From assembly GCF_019670005.1 (NCBI RefSeq), contig NZ_AP019783.1, forward strand, positions 326,001 through 390,000: a stretch of DNA of 64,000 nt, given 5' to 3'. Below the pieces are notes generated by a model. The model had not been told where the DNA came from, did not search any database, and worked only from the letters and a program-made list of their open reading frames with translations. A program made the position numbers and the translations under genes. Source of the DNA: Methylomagnum ishizawai. Its GTDB lineage: Bacteria; Pseudomonadota; Gammaproteobacteria; Methylococcales; Methylococcaceae. Below, one piece after another: positions 24,219 through 32,801 of the stretch; within the stretch, counting starts at the first letter, position 1; the number at the start of each line of letters is the position of its first letter.

Positions 24219-24782
24219 ATGAGCAACGCAACCATAGAAACCCCTTTCCAGGACGCCTTCCGCGAGGTCGTCGGCATCGAGGGCCGGTACAGCGACAACC
24301 CGGCGGATTCCGGCGGCGAGACCATGTGGGGCATCACGGCGGCGACGGCCAGGGCGGCGGGCTACGCCGGCCCCATGCGGTCGATGCCGCCGGCCGAGGC
24401 CCGGCGCATCTACAAGGCCGGGTTCTGGGACCGGCTGGGCCTGGACGCCATCGCCGCCGTCTCGGCGCACGTGGCCCGCGAGGTGTTCGAGCAGGGCGTG
24501 AACATGGGCCTGGACCGGGCCGGGCGCAACCTCCAGACCGTGCTGAACGTGCTGAACCGGGCCGGGAGCGACTACCCCGACCTCGCGGTGGACGGCAGGG
24601 TCGGCCCGGCCACCGTGCGGGCCGTGTCCGAGCTGCGGCGGACGCGGGGGGCGGACGGCATCGCGGCGTTGATCCGCGGCCTCAACGCGCAGCAGGGGGC
24701 GTTCTACATCGATCTGGCATCGCGCCGCGGGAAGGACGAGGCGTTCGTCATGGGCTGGCTCCTGAACCGGGTGGCGGCGTGA
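24219..24782 (+). CDS. GH108 endolysin with peptidoglycan-binding domain
   Basis: A 187-residue muramidase. Residues 15-45 carry the GH108 signature, EGRYSDNPADSGGETMWGIT with catalytic Glu21. The C-terminal half (about 90-187) is the PG_binding_3 domain (VNMGLDRAGRNLQ, VDGRVGPATV). It would cut peptidoglycan at lysis. There is no signal peptide, so it needs a holin. ATG 24219 follows GGAGGA closely; an ATG 12 nt upstream lacks a ribosome site. Unusually it lies among DNA-metabolism genes rather than beside a lysis cassette. Confidence 0.88.
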   Translation: MSNATIETPFQDAFREVVGIEGRYSDNPADSGGETMWGITAATARAAGYAGPMRSMPPAEARRIYKAGFWDRLGLDAIAAVSAHVAREVFEQGVNMGLDRAGRNLQTVLNVLNRAGSDYPDLAVDGRVGPATVRAVSELRRTRGADGIAALIRGLNAQQGAFYIDLASRRGKDEAFVMGWLLNRVAA

Positions 24783-25219
24783 GGGCGTCCCATCCCGGCG
24801 GGAACGCCCTGCGGGCCGGGCACGCGCCCCGGCCCAAACCCCGCGACCGCGAACACCGGGAACAGGCCGCGCTGTTCGGGTGGGTGGAACTCGCCAAGGC
24901 CCGCCATCCCGGCCTGGGCCTGCTGTTCGCCATCCCCAACGGCGGCGACCGCCACCCCGCCGTGGCCGCGAAGCTCGGGGCCGAAGGCGTCCGGGCCGGC
25001 GTGCCCGACCTGTGCCTCCCGGTCCCGCGCGGCGGGTTCCATGGCCTGTGGATCGAACTCAAGGCACCCCAGGGGCCGGGGGCGCGGCCCGGTGCCTTGG
25101 AACCCGGACAACTCGACTGGCTCGACGCCCTCAACGCCCATGGCTACAAGGCCGTGGCCCGCTGGGGCTGGGAGGCCGCGCGGAACACCCTCATCGACTA
25201 CCTGGAAGGCAAACCATGA
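24779..25219 (+). CDS. VRR-NUC domain nuclease
   Basis: A 146-residue protein beginning at GTG 24779 that overlaps the endolysin stop. Conserved features of stand-alone phage VRR-NUC enzymes are present: IPNGG (52-56), AAKLGAEGVRAGVPD with Asp77, and WIELK with Glu93 and Lys95, forming the PD-(D/E)XK active site. Such enzymes cleave branched or structured DNA. Its place after NinB suggests resolution of recombination intermediates before packaging. Confidence 0.85.
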   Translation: MRASHPGGNALRAGHAPRPKPRDREHREQAALFGWVELAKARHPGLGLLFAIPNGGDRHPAVAAKLGAEGVRAGVPDLCLPVPRGGFHGLWIELKAPQGPGARPGALEPGQLDWLDALNAHGYKAVARWGWEAARNTLIDYLEGKP

Positions 25220-25923
25220 CCCAGACCAAGACCCAAGCCAAGCCCACGGCCACCCTGCGCCCCATCGCCGAACTGGCCCCCCACGGGGATAACCCCCGCA
25301 TCCACCCGGAGGAACAGATCGCCAAGCTGGCCGCGATGATCGACCGGGTGGGGTTCGTCGGCGTCGTCGCCGTCCGGGATGGCGTCATCGCCAAGGGCCA
25401 CGGCACCCTCGCGGCCTGCCGGCGCTTGCTGGCCGAGGGCAAGGATATCCACCCGGCCCCCGGCAGGGAGCGCGGCGCCCCGCCGTTCCCGAGGGGCCAG
25501 CTGCCGGTGCAGGACTGCACCGGCTGGACCGACGCCGAGTTCCGGGCCTTCGTGGCCGCCGACAACCAGCTCGGCCTGCTGTCGGGCTGGGACGATGACC
25601 TGTTGCGGCTCAACCTGGACGGCCTGGAACTGGACGGGTTCGATTTGGGGGACATCGGCTTTTCCGGCGACGAGCTGGAACGGCTGCTGGCGCTCCCCGA
25701 TAGGGCCACGCCACCCGAACCGGGCTTCCAGCCCGCCCTGGACCCCGGCACCGACCACCGCCAAGTCACCGACGCCGAGGTGGACCGCGCCCAGGCCCGC
25801 GCCGATGGCCGGTTCTCCGGCGGGGACGCCCGCCGGAAGGCCGAACTGCTCTGCCCGAACTGCGCCGAATCCTTCCACATGAACGCCGACGACCTCGCCC
25901 TGATCCTGAGGGACGCCCAATGA
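25216..25923 (+). CDS. ParB/Srx-fold protein
   Basis: A 235-residue protein. Residues about 14-110 are a ParB N-terminal-like domain (HGDNPRIHPEEQ, LAAMIDRVGFVGVVAV, AKGHGTLAACRRL). A DNQLGLLSGWDDDLL stretch typical of phage ParB-nuclease proteins follows. The C-terminal methylase domain that often follows is absent; instead it ends with a CPNC pair. It begins a four-gene block with a methyltransferase, a PAPS-reductase-like protein and a second ParB-fold protein. Overlaps of 4 nt on both sides imply coupled expression. Activity (nuclease, kinase or nucleotide binding) is not predictable. Confidence 0.75.
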   Translation: MTQTKTQAKPTATLRPIAELAPHGDNPRIHPEEQIAKLAAMIDRVGFVGVVAVRDGVIAKGHGTLAACRRLLAEGKDIHPAPGRERGAPPFPRGQLPVQDCTGWTDAEFRAFVAADNQLGLLSGWDDDLLRLNLDGLELDGFDLGDIGFSGDELERLLALPDRATPPEPGFQPALDPGTDHRQVTDAEVDRAQARADGRFSGGDARRKAELLCPNCAESFHMNADDLALILRDAQ

Positions 25924-26741
25924 ACCAGCCCATCCCCTTCGACCTGTTCCAGGCCACCGCCGGGGCGCTCACGGCCCGGCAATACACCTACGCCCGCACC
26001 ATGCCCCATTGCCCGAACTGGTACACCCTGCGCAAGGACTGGCCCGACGACGGCGAGTTCGTCCGGGTGGTGGAGGCCATGCGCCGCTACGGCTACCCCG
26101 AGCGGTATGGCAGGAAGACCTTCACCCGCTTCGACGTGAACGGGTTCAAGTACTGGACCATGGGCGACCCCATCGAGACCACGATCCTCATCAACCGCGC
26201 CTACATCGAGGCCGGATCGCCCTACGACACCCTGGCCCACGACTACGACGACCTGTTCGCCGCCCCGGACGCGGCCCGCGAGAACCGCGCCCTGGCCGAT
26301 TTGCTGCCCGACCTGCGGAACCGCAAGGTGCTGGACATCGGCTGCGGGACAGGGCTGCTGGCCGAACTGAAACCCCTGGGCGGGTACACCGGCCTCGACC
26401 CCTCCGGGCTGATGCTGGCGAAGTTCCGGGCCAAGGCCCCGCATTTGGCCAAGGGGCTGGTCCATGCCGGCTTCGAGGCGTTCCACACCCCGGAACGGTT
26501 CGACTTCGCGGTCGCGCTGTTCGGCTCGCCGTCCTACATCGACCCCGGCCACCTGGGCAAGGTCAAGGACCTGCTGGCACCGGGCGGCGAATACTTCCTG
26601 ATGTTCTACCGGCCCGGCTACGTCCCCGCCACCCACGTCCCGATGGGCGGCGGCGTGCCCTGGCATGGCCACAACCACGAAACCATCGACGGCGAGCGCC
26701 TGGACTTCGGGAACTATGTGATTGTCAGGGGACGGGCGTGA
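25920..26741 (+). CDS. Class I SAM-dependent methyltransferase
   Basis: A 273-residue protein. The N-terminal 115 residues (HCPNWYTLRKDW, YWTMGDPIETTILINRA) are a phage-specific segment. A Rossmann methyltransferase follows with motif I VLDIGCGTGLLAEL (about 137-150), GLDPSGLML, and LLAPGGEYFLMFY. The substrate is unknown. It is coupled by 4-nt overlaps to both neighbours in the ParB/IbrA/IbrB block, so a joint nucleic-acid modification pathway is a reasonable hypothesis. Confidence 0.75.
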   Translation: MNQPIPFDLFQATAGALTARQYTYARTMPHCPNWYTLRKDWPDDGEFVRVVEAMRRYGYPERYGRKTFTRFDVNGFKYWTMGDPIETTILINRAYIEAGSPYDTLAHDYDDLFAAPDAARENRALADLLPDLRNRKVLDIGCGTGLLAELKPLGGYTGLDPSGLMLAKFRAKAPHLAKGLVHAGFEAFHTPERFDFAVALFGSPSYIDPGHLGKVKDLLAPGGEYFLMFYRPGYVPATHVPMGGGVPWHGHNHETIDGERLDFGNYVIVRGRA

Positions 26742-27856
26742 GGATCTACCAGAACCGCACCGTCTGGAAGGCCGCGCTGGACCGGTTCCGCTGGCTGTAC
26801 GACGAGTTCGGGAACATCGTCGTCAACTTCAGCGGCGGCAAGGATTCGACGGTATGCCTCAACCTGGCCTTGATGGTGGCGGAGGAAAAGGGGCGGCTGC
26901 CGGTGGACGTGCTGTTCATCGACCAGGAGGCCGAATGGCGCACCGTCATGGCCGACCCCCGCGTCAACCCGCTCTGGCTCCAGGTGCCGTTCAAGATCTT
27001 CAACGCCACCAGCACCCTCGAACCGTGGCTGCATTGCTGGGAGCCGGGCCGGGAATGGGTCCGGGAAAAGGAACCCATCAGCATCAAGGACAACCGGTTC
27101 GGCGTGGACCGCTTCGGCGGGATGTTCAACGCCTTCGCCGACCACCACTTCCAGGGCGGCCCCTACATCAACATCGCCGGGGTGCGCTGCGAGGAATCCC
27201 CGGCCCGCGCCCTGGGGCTGACCTCCTACGCCACCTACAAGCACATCACCTGGGGCAAGAAGGAAAACGCCCGGAAGCACCAATATACGATGTATCCCCT
27301 CTACGACTGGAGCTATACCGATATTTGGAAGGCCATCCACGACAACGGCTGGGCGTATTGCCGGATCTACGACTACATGTGCATGTATGGCGTTCCCATC
27401 ATGGAGATGCGGGTTTCCAACGTCCACCACGAAACCGCCGTCAAGACCCTCTACTACCTCCAGGAAATCGAGCAGGACACCTGGAACCGGATCACGGCCA
27501 GGATCGGCGGCCTGAACACCGCGAAAACCCTCCGCGAGGATTTCATGGCCCCCAAGGCACTGCCGTGGATGTTCCGGGATTGGCGGGAATACCGGGAACA
27601 CCTGCTGGAAAACCTGATCGCCGACCCGGATATCAAGGCCACCTTCCGCAAGGAATTCGACAACGCCGACAAGCTGTTCGACCGGGAAATCCATGACGCG
27701 CTGTGGAAATACCACGTCGGGATGGTCTTGAAGAACAACCACCACCCCGAGGCCATGCGGCTATTCCAGGCCTCGCACGGGCAATACACGCAGGGCAGCC
27801 ACCACAAAGCCAGGAAACGCCGTGAGAAACCACCCGATCCATTTGCAATTGCGTGA
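26738..27856 (+). CDS. PAPS-reductase-family PP-loop protein, IbrA-like
   Basis: A 372-residue protein starting at GTG 26738. The PP-loop SGGKDST (32-38) identifies an ATP pyrophosphatase of the phosphoadenosine-phosphosulfate reductase superfamily. Further features are FIDQEAEWRT, VRCEESPARA and YPLYDWSYTDIWKAI, matching the DUF3440/IbrA group. IbrA and IbrB occur as a pair in E. coli prophage-linked loci, where they activate immunoglobulin-binding protein genes. The partner gene here overlaps by 35 nt. The reaction is unknown; sulphur or nucleotide chemistry on DNA or RNA is inference. Confidence 0.82.
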   Translation: MRIYQNRTVWKAALDRFRWLYDEFGNIVVNFSGGKDSTVCLNLALMVAEEKGRLPVDVLFIDQEAEWRTVMADPRVNPLWLQVPFKIFNATSTLEPWLHCWEPGREWVREKEPISIKDNRFGVDRFGGMFNAFADHHFQGGPYINIAGVRCEESPARALGLTSYATYKHITWGKKENARKHQYTMYPLYDWSYTDIWKAIHDNGWAYCRIYDYMCMYGVPIMEMRVSNVHHETAVKTLYYLQEIEQDTWNRITARIGGLNTAKTLREDFMAPKALPWMFRDWREYREHLLENLIADPDIKATFRKEFDNADKLFDREIHDALWKYHVGMVLKNNHHPEAMRLFQASHGQYTQGSHHKARKRREKPPDPFAIA

Positions 27857-28475
27857 ATACGTCGAAGCGGCCCCCGACCGCATGGCGGCCATCGCCGAAC
27901 TCAGGGCCATCCTGCACGGGCTGTCGGGCATCGCCCACCCCATCGATTGGGTGCGCTGGATACCCATCGACAAGGTTTCGCCCAACGACTACAACCCCAA
28001 CAGCGTGGCCCACAAGGAGATGGGCCTGCTCCACACCTCGATCAGCCACGACGGCTACACCCAACCGGTCGTGGTCATCTGGAATCCCGACCGGGATCGG
28101 TTCGAGATCGTGGACGGCTTCCACCGCTACTACACGATGAAGACCCACCCGGACATCCACGCCACCACGGGCGGGCTGCTGCCGTGCGTGGTCATCGACA
28201 AGGACATCAACGACCGCATGGCCTCGACCGTCCGCCACAACCGGGCGCGGGGCAGGCACAGCGTCCAGGGCATGTCGGCCATGGTCTTCAAGATGCTGGA
28301 GGAGGGATGGAGCGACGCCCAGATCTGCAACGAGCTGGGCATGGAGGCCGAGGAACTGGTCAGGCTCAAGCACATCACCGGCTTCTCCAAGCTGTTCAAG
28401 GACACCCAGTACAAGCGGGCCTGGGTCACGAAGAACCAGATCAAGCTCGCCAACAAGCTTGGGGTGAAGCCGTAG
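27822..28475 (+). CDS. ParB-fold protein, IbrB-like
   Basis: A 217-residue protein beginning at GTG 27822 inside the end of the IbrA-like gene, with AGGA upstream. The ParB/Srx core shows DYNPN (56-60), SISHDGYTQPVVVIWN, DGFHRYY (98-104) and RHNRARG. A helix-turn-helix tail follows (LEEGWSDAQICNELGMEAEE). This is the usual partner of IbrA. Two ParB-fold proteins in one block are unusual. It may bring the PP-loop enzyme to DNA; this is inference. Confidence 0.82.
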   Translation: MRNHPIHLQLREYVEAAPDRMAAIAELRAILHGLSGIAHPIDWVRWIPIDKVSPNDYNPNSVAHKEMGLLHTSISHDGYTQPVVVIWNPDRDRFEIVDGFHRYYTMKTHPDIHATTGGLLPCVVIDKDINDRMASTVRHNRARGRHSVQGMSAMVFKMLEEGWSDAQICNELGMEAEELVRLKHITGFSKLFKDTQYKRAWVTKNQIKLANKLGVKP

Positions 28476-28478
28476 ACC

Positions 28479-29204
28479 ATGGCCAGCAACCGGACCCAGC
28501 CGACACCGCAGCATCCATGGGAACGCCAACCGGGCGAGTCGGAAACGGCCTACGCGGCGTTCCGCCGGTACCGGGATATGCCGGTAGGGGAAAGGAGCAT
28601 CCAAAGGTCAGTTGGCGAGGACGCAAGTACCCAGAAAGTACGCCGTCACAAGGCTTGGAGCGCGGAATTCTCATGGGTGGAACGCGCCGCCGCCTACACC
28701 GACCACCTGGACCGGATCGCCCGCCAGGAGAGAGAACGGGCGATCCGGGACATGGAGCGCCGCCACGCCCACAGCGCCCAGGCCATCCATGCCGTGGTGA
28801 ACGCCAAGCTCGCGGCCTGGAACCGGACGCCGGAGGCCCGCGAAGCCGCCGCCGAGGCGTTGACCCCCTACCAACTCGCGAGGCTGCTGGACACGGCCAC
28901 GCGGGTGGAGCGCGCCGCCCTGGGGCATGTGCCCGACCCGCCGCCGAAGAAGCCCGACCGCGCCCCCCTGCTGGCCGAACTGGCCGAGGTCAAGGCGAGG
29001 GCGCGGGAAGACGGCGATTGGAACCTGTACTTCCGGGCGATGCAGGAGGAACGCCTCCTCACGGGCGAGGGGACGCCCATCGCGGCCAGGGTCGAGAACG
29101 GCGATTGGAAGGCCGACCTGCAAGCGGCGGGCATGGACCCCGACGCCGTGTTCGAGGAGGCCGTGCGGCTCGCCATGGCGAAGCTGGAAGGGGACCTGCC
29201 ATGA
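28479..29204 (+). CDS. Terminase small-subunit-like protein
   Basis: A 241-residue protein. The N-terminus (HPWERQPGESETAYAAFRRYRDM, then VRRHKAWSAEFSWVERAAAYTDHLDR) is a helix-turn-helix pattern of phage small terminases. A long Arg/Ala-rich coiled helix follows. It would recognise the packaging site and stimulate the large subunit encoded next, with which it overlaps by 4 nt. Residues about 40-55 look slightly irregular compared with relatives as I remember them, but the frame is intact. Confidence 0.75.
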   Translation: MASNRTQPTPQHPWERQPGESETAYAAFRRYRDMPVGERSIQRSVGEDASTQKVRRHKAWSAEFSWVERAAAYTDHLDRIARQERERAIRDMERRHAHSAQAIHAVVNAKLAAWNRTPEAREAAAEALTPYQLARLLDTATRVERAALGHVPDPPPKKPDRAPLLAELAEVKARAREDGDWNLYFRAMQEERLLTGEGTPIAARVENGDWKADLQAAGMDPDAVFEEAVRLAMAKLEGDLP

Positions 29205-30676
29205 GCGCCCCGGCCCGCGCCCGGAACCGGATGATGGAGGCCGCGGTGCGCGAGGCCCGGCGGCGGCTCCGGGACGGCGGGCGCGAGCGGAACCTGCTGG
29301 CGCGGCTATCGCCGCCGCAACGGCAATACCTGGAATCCCAGGCGGACATCGTGATCTTCGGCGGGGCCGCCGGGGGCGGGAAGACCTTCTCCCTGCTGGC
29401 CGACCCGGTCAGGCACCGCGACGTGAAGGGCTTCCGCGCCCTGGTGTTCCGCCGCACCTTCCCCGAGATCAACCTGCCGGGCGGTATGTGGGAGGCGTCG
29501 GAATCCATGTACCGCGACCTGGGCGGCCTCCCGTCCTACGGCGCGAAGTCGTGGTCCTGGCCCAGCGGTGCGTCGATCAAGTTCACCCACATGCAGCGGG
29601 AGGCCGACAAGTTCAACTACCTGGGCGCGGAGATCACGATGATCGGCTTCGACCAGCTCGAACTGTTCACCGAGTCCATGTTCTTCTACATGCTCAACCG
29701 CAACCGCTCGCTCTGCGGCGTGAAGCCCTACCTGCGGGCGACCTGCAATCCCGACCCGGATTGCTGGGTGGCCGGGTTCATCGCCTGGTGGATCGACCCC
29801 GACACCGGGTTCCCGCTCTATGGACGCTCGGGGGTGGTGCGCTGGTTCTACCGGGTGCAGGACGCCATCCGCTGGTACGGCAGCCGGGAAGAAGCGGAAA
29901 CCGCCCACCCGGACCTCGCCGCCGAAGGCCCGCCGTTCAGCGTGACCTTCATCCCGGCCAAGCTGGACGACAACCGGGTGCTGCTGGAGAAGGACCCGGC
30001 CTACCGTTCCAAGCTGATGGCGATGGACCGGGTCAGCCGCGGCCGGTTGCTGGACGGGAACTGGAAGGTGCGGGCCACGGCGGGCAGCTATTTCGACCGG
30101 GCCGAGGTGGAGAGGGTGGACGGCCCGCCGGACGACATGGACGCCTGGACCTGGGTCCGGGCCTGGGATCTGGCCGCGACCGAGCCGAACCGCGAGAACC
30201 CGGACCCGTCCTGGACCGCCGGGGTCCTCATGGGCTACCGGGCCGGGGACCGCAAAGTCCTGATCGCGGGCCTCGAGCATGTGCGGAAGCGGGCGGGCGG
30301 GGTGAAAAGCCTGGTGCTGGATACCGCGTGGTCGGATGGGCATACCGTCCGCGTCACCGTACCGAAAGACCCCGGACAGGCGGGCAAGGGGCAGGCCGAG
30401 GATTTCGTGGCCATGCTGGCCGGGGAAGGGTTCATGGTCGCGGCCCGTCCGCCCGGCAAGGCCAAGGAGGTCCGGGCGAGGCCGTTCGCCGCCCACTGGC
30501 AGCACGGGCACGTCCAGGTGTTGGCCGCCCCCTGGAACGACGAATTCTTCGCCGAGATGGAGCGCTTCCCCTCGGGCGCCCACGACGACATCGTGGACGC
30601 CTGTTCCGACGCCTACGCCGAACTCGTCGGCGAAGGCCGCGGCTTTTTCGACCTCCTCGCCGAGGAATCCCACTGA
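29201..30676 (+). CDS. Terminase large subunit
   Basis: A 491-residue DNA-packaging motor. Walker A is GGAAGGGKT (about 54-62); FDQLELFTE lies near the Walker B position. The RNase-H-fold nuclease shows AWDLAAT (about 322), VLDTAWSDG and HDDIVDA (about 461-467), the acidic metal ligands. It translocates phage DNA into proheads and cuts it. The start overlaps the small-subunit stop. All expected motifs and normal length are present. Confidence 0.93.
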   Translation: MSAPARARNRMMEAAVREARRRLRDGGRERNLLARLSPPQRQYLESQADIVIFGGAAGGGKTFSLLADPVRHRDVKGFRALVFRRTFPEINLPGGMWEASESMYRDLGGLPSYGAKSWSWPSGASIKFTHMQREADKFNYLGAEITMIGFDQLELFTESMFFYMLNRNRSLCGVKPYLRATCNPDPDCWVAGFIAWWIDPDTGFPLYGRSGVVRWFYRVQDAIRWYGSREEAETAHPDLAAEGPPFSVTFIPAKLDDNRVLLEKDPAYRSKLMAMDRVSRGRLLDGNWKVRATAGSYFDRAEVERVDGPPDDMDAWTWVRAWDLAATEPNRENPDPSWTAGVLMGYRAGDRKVLIAGLEHVRKRAGGVKSLVLDTAWSDGHTVRVTVPKDPGQAGKGQAEDFVAMLAGEGFMVAARPPGKAKEVRARPFAAHWQHGHVQVLAAPWNDEFFAEMERFPSGAHDDIVDACSDAYAELVGEGRGFFDLLAEESH

Positions 30677-30685
30677 GAGGACCCC

Positions 30686-32464
30686 ATGGAAACCTACCGA
30701 CCCTCCTCCGGCGGCCTACTGGTGCCGACCGCCGCCTTCCGGGAACTCTACCCCGAACCCATCCAACAGGCCGCGCTACAGGACGGACCCATGCCGCCAG
30801 GAACCCGCCGTCCCGTGGGCGACGGCCTGGAAAACATCCTGGCCGGGCTGGGGACCGGGCGGGACAAGGCGTTCCACACCGGATGGACCTTCCCGCGCCT
30901 CCTGACCCGGCAAGACCTGGAGAACATGTACCGGGTGTCCTGGCTCGCCAAGCGCATCGTCAACGCCCCGGCGGACGACATGACGCGGGAGTGGCGGGCG
31001 CATTCGTTCGACGATGGCCGGGGCACCGAGAACCGGCGCATGGAACAGGCCGAAAAGTGGTTCGGGGTCCGCCACAAGGTCAACGAGGCGCTGCGGTGGG
31101 CGCGGCTCTATGGCGGCTCGCTCATCATCGTCGGCACGGCGGACACCCAGGCCCAGCCGCGCCGGATGGCGGAACCCCTGGAAATCGACCGCATCCCCAG
31201 GGGCGGGCTGCGCTACCTGATGGTGGCGGACCGCTGGCGCTGCCCGTCGTCCGGCAAGATCGAGGCGGACCCGGCCTCCCCGCACTTCGGGATGCCGGCA
31301 TCCTACCTGCTGGCCGACACCGGCTACGAAATCCACCACAGCCGCGTCGTCCGGTTCGACGGGGAGCGGCTGCCCTGGTCCTCGTGGCGGCAGAACGCCC
31401 TGTGGCACGACAGCGCGTTGCAGCACGTCCTGGACGCCCTCAAGGGCTGCGACACCACGGTCGCGGCCATCGCCACCATGATGTTCGAGGCCAACGTGGA
31501 CATCCTCAAGCTGTCGAGCCTGGATGCGAAGCTGTCCCGCAAGGACGGGGAGGCGCTGCTGCACAAGCGGTTCCGTATGGCGGCCACCATGAAGAGCTTC
31601 AACCACCTGTTCATGCTGGACGAGACCGAAACCTACGAGAAGAAATCCAACTCGTTCGCCAACCTCGACAAGATCATGCAGGAGTTCTACGCCTACGTGG
31701 CCGGGGCCGCGGGCATCCCCCTCACCCGGCTGTTCGGGCGCTCGCCGGGCGGGCTGAACGCCACCGGGGACAGCGACCTCGAAAACTATTACGGGCGCAT
31801 CGCGTCGGACCAGGAGACCGAACTCCGGCCCCGGCTGGAAACGCTGGACGCCATCCTCTACCGGCACGAACTCGGGGCCATCCCGGACGACGCCGGGTTC
31901 GGCTTCAACAGCCTGTGGGAACTGACCGACAAGGAACAGGCCGAGGTGGAGGAAAAGCGGGCGAACCGGGACCGGGCCTATGTGGACATGGGGGCCGTCA
32001 CCCCCGGCCTCGTGGCCCGCGAACTCAAGGACCGGGGCACCTACCGGGCCATGACCGACGACGACTTGCTGGACATCGAGGAAGGGCCGGACGAGGAAGG
32101 CGATACCGGCTCCGAAGGACAACAAACCGGCGACGCGGCCCTGGCGCTGCGCCCGACCCGCGCCATGGCGGAAGAAGCCAAGCGCGGCCTCGCGTGGCGC
32201 AGGAAGCACGGGCGCGGTGGCACGGCTATTGGCATCGCCCGCGCCCGCGACATCGCCCGGCGGCGCAACCTGTCGCCCGAGACCGTGCGCCGGATGCACA
32301 GCTTCTTCGCCCGGCACGAACCCGACACCCGGGCGGAGGGGTTCCGGCCCAGCGAGGGTGGGTATCCCAGCCACGGGCGCATCGCGTGGGCGCTGTGGGG
32401 CGGGGACGCGGGCAAGGCGTGGGCGGATCGGATGATGGCGCGGCTGGATAAGCGGGATGATTAG
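30686..32464 (+). CDS. Portal protein, DUF1073/HI1409 family
   Basis: A 592-residue protein. Residues about 80-480 match the DUF1073 portal family (TRQDLENMYRVSWLAKRIV, ARLYGGSLIIVG, SRVVRFDGERLPW, AGIPLTRLFGRSPGGLNATG). The last 95 residues form a separate module (RGLAWRRKHGRGGTAIG, SPETVRRMHSFFARHEPD, RIAWALWGGDAGKAWADR) also seen attached to other phage head proteins. The portal forms the DNA entry ring at one capsid vertex. It follows the terminase by 9 nt with GAGAGGA upstream. Confidence 0.88.
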   Translation: METYRPSSGGLLVPTAAFRELYPEPIQQAALQDGPMPPGTRRPVGDGLENILAGLGTGRDKAFHTGWTFPRLLTRQDLENMYRVSWLAKRIVNAPADDMTREWRAHSFDDGRGTENRRMEQAEKWFGVRHKVNEALRWARLYGGSLIIVGTADTQAQPRRMAEPLEIDRIPRGGLRYLMVADRWRCPSSGKIEADPASPHFGMPASYLLADTGYEIHHSRVVRFDGERLPWSSWRQNALWHDSALQHVLDALKGCDTTVAAIATMMFEANVDILKLSSLDAKLSRKDGEALLHKRFRMAATMKSFNHLFMLDETETYEKKSNSFANLDKIMQEFYAYVAGAAGIPLTRLFGRSPGGLNATGDSDLENYYGRIASDQETELRPRLETLDAILYRHELGAIPDDAGFGFNSLWELTDKEQAEVEEKRANRDRAYVDMGAVTPGLVARELKDRGTYRAMTDDDLLDIEEGPDEEGDTGSEGQQTGDAALALRPTRAMAEEAKRGLAWRRKHGRGGTAIGIARARDIARRRNLSPETVRRMHSFFARHEPDTRAEGFRPSEGGYPSHGRIAWALWGGDAGKAWADRMMARLDKRDD

Positions 32465-32510
32465 GGGGATCTATGCAGGTTGTATTCAACAAACGTCGCG
32501 GGTGGCCACC

Positions 32511-32708
32511 ATGGCGCAGGATTTGAAGACCAGGGCGATACTGGCGCAGTTATCGGATACCCATGGGGGGACGCGGGTATATGTGCCGAAAAGGAAACCC
32601 ATTTCCAACGCGCGGATCAAGGAAGCGCGGGCGGAAGGGAAAACCTGCGCCGAGATAGCCAGGGAACTCGGATGCCACAAATCCACGATCAGCCGTAGGA
32701 TGCGATAA
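32511..32708 (+). CDS. Small helix-turn-helix protein
   Basis: A 65-residue basic protein ending in a clear helix-turn-helix (GKTCAEIARELGCHKSTISRRMR), of homeodomain-like or Mor/resolvase-tail type. An earlier in-frame start at 32457 would overlap the portal stop; ATG 32511 is the more compact choice. It lies between portal and protease genes, followed by a hairpin. It may be a regulator inserted in the late operon. Confidence 0.55.
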   Translation: MAQDLKTRAILAQLSDTHGGTRVYVPKRKPISNARIKEARAEGKTCAEIARELGCHKSTISRRMR

Positions 32709-32726
32709 CCCTGGCGCACCCCCGCC

Positions 32727-32750
32727 AAGCCCCGTACCGCCGGGGCTTTC
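32727..32750 (+). terminator. Weak terminator-like hairpin
   Basis: AAGCCCCG (32727-32734) pairs with CGGGGCTT (32741-32748) around a 6-nt loop, followed by a short TTTC. It may dampen transcription after the HTH gene; strength is doubtful because head genes continue downstream. Confidence 0.35.
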
Positions 32751-32801
32751 CCATGCCCACCTTATCCATGGGTTGCGTTTCCGGTATACCAATGCAACGA
32801 C

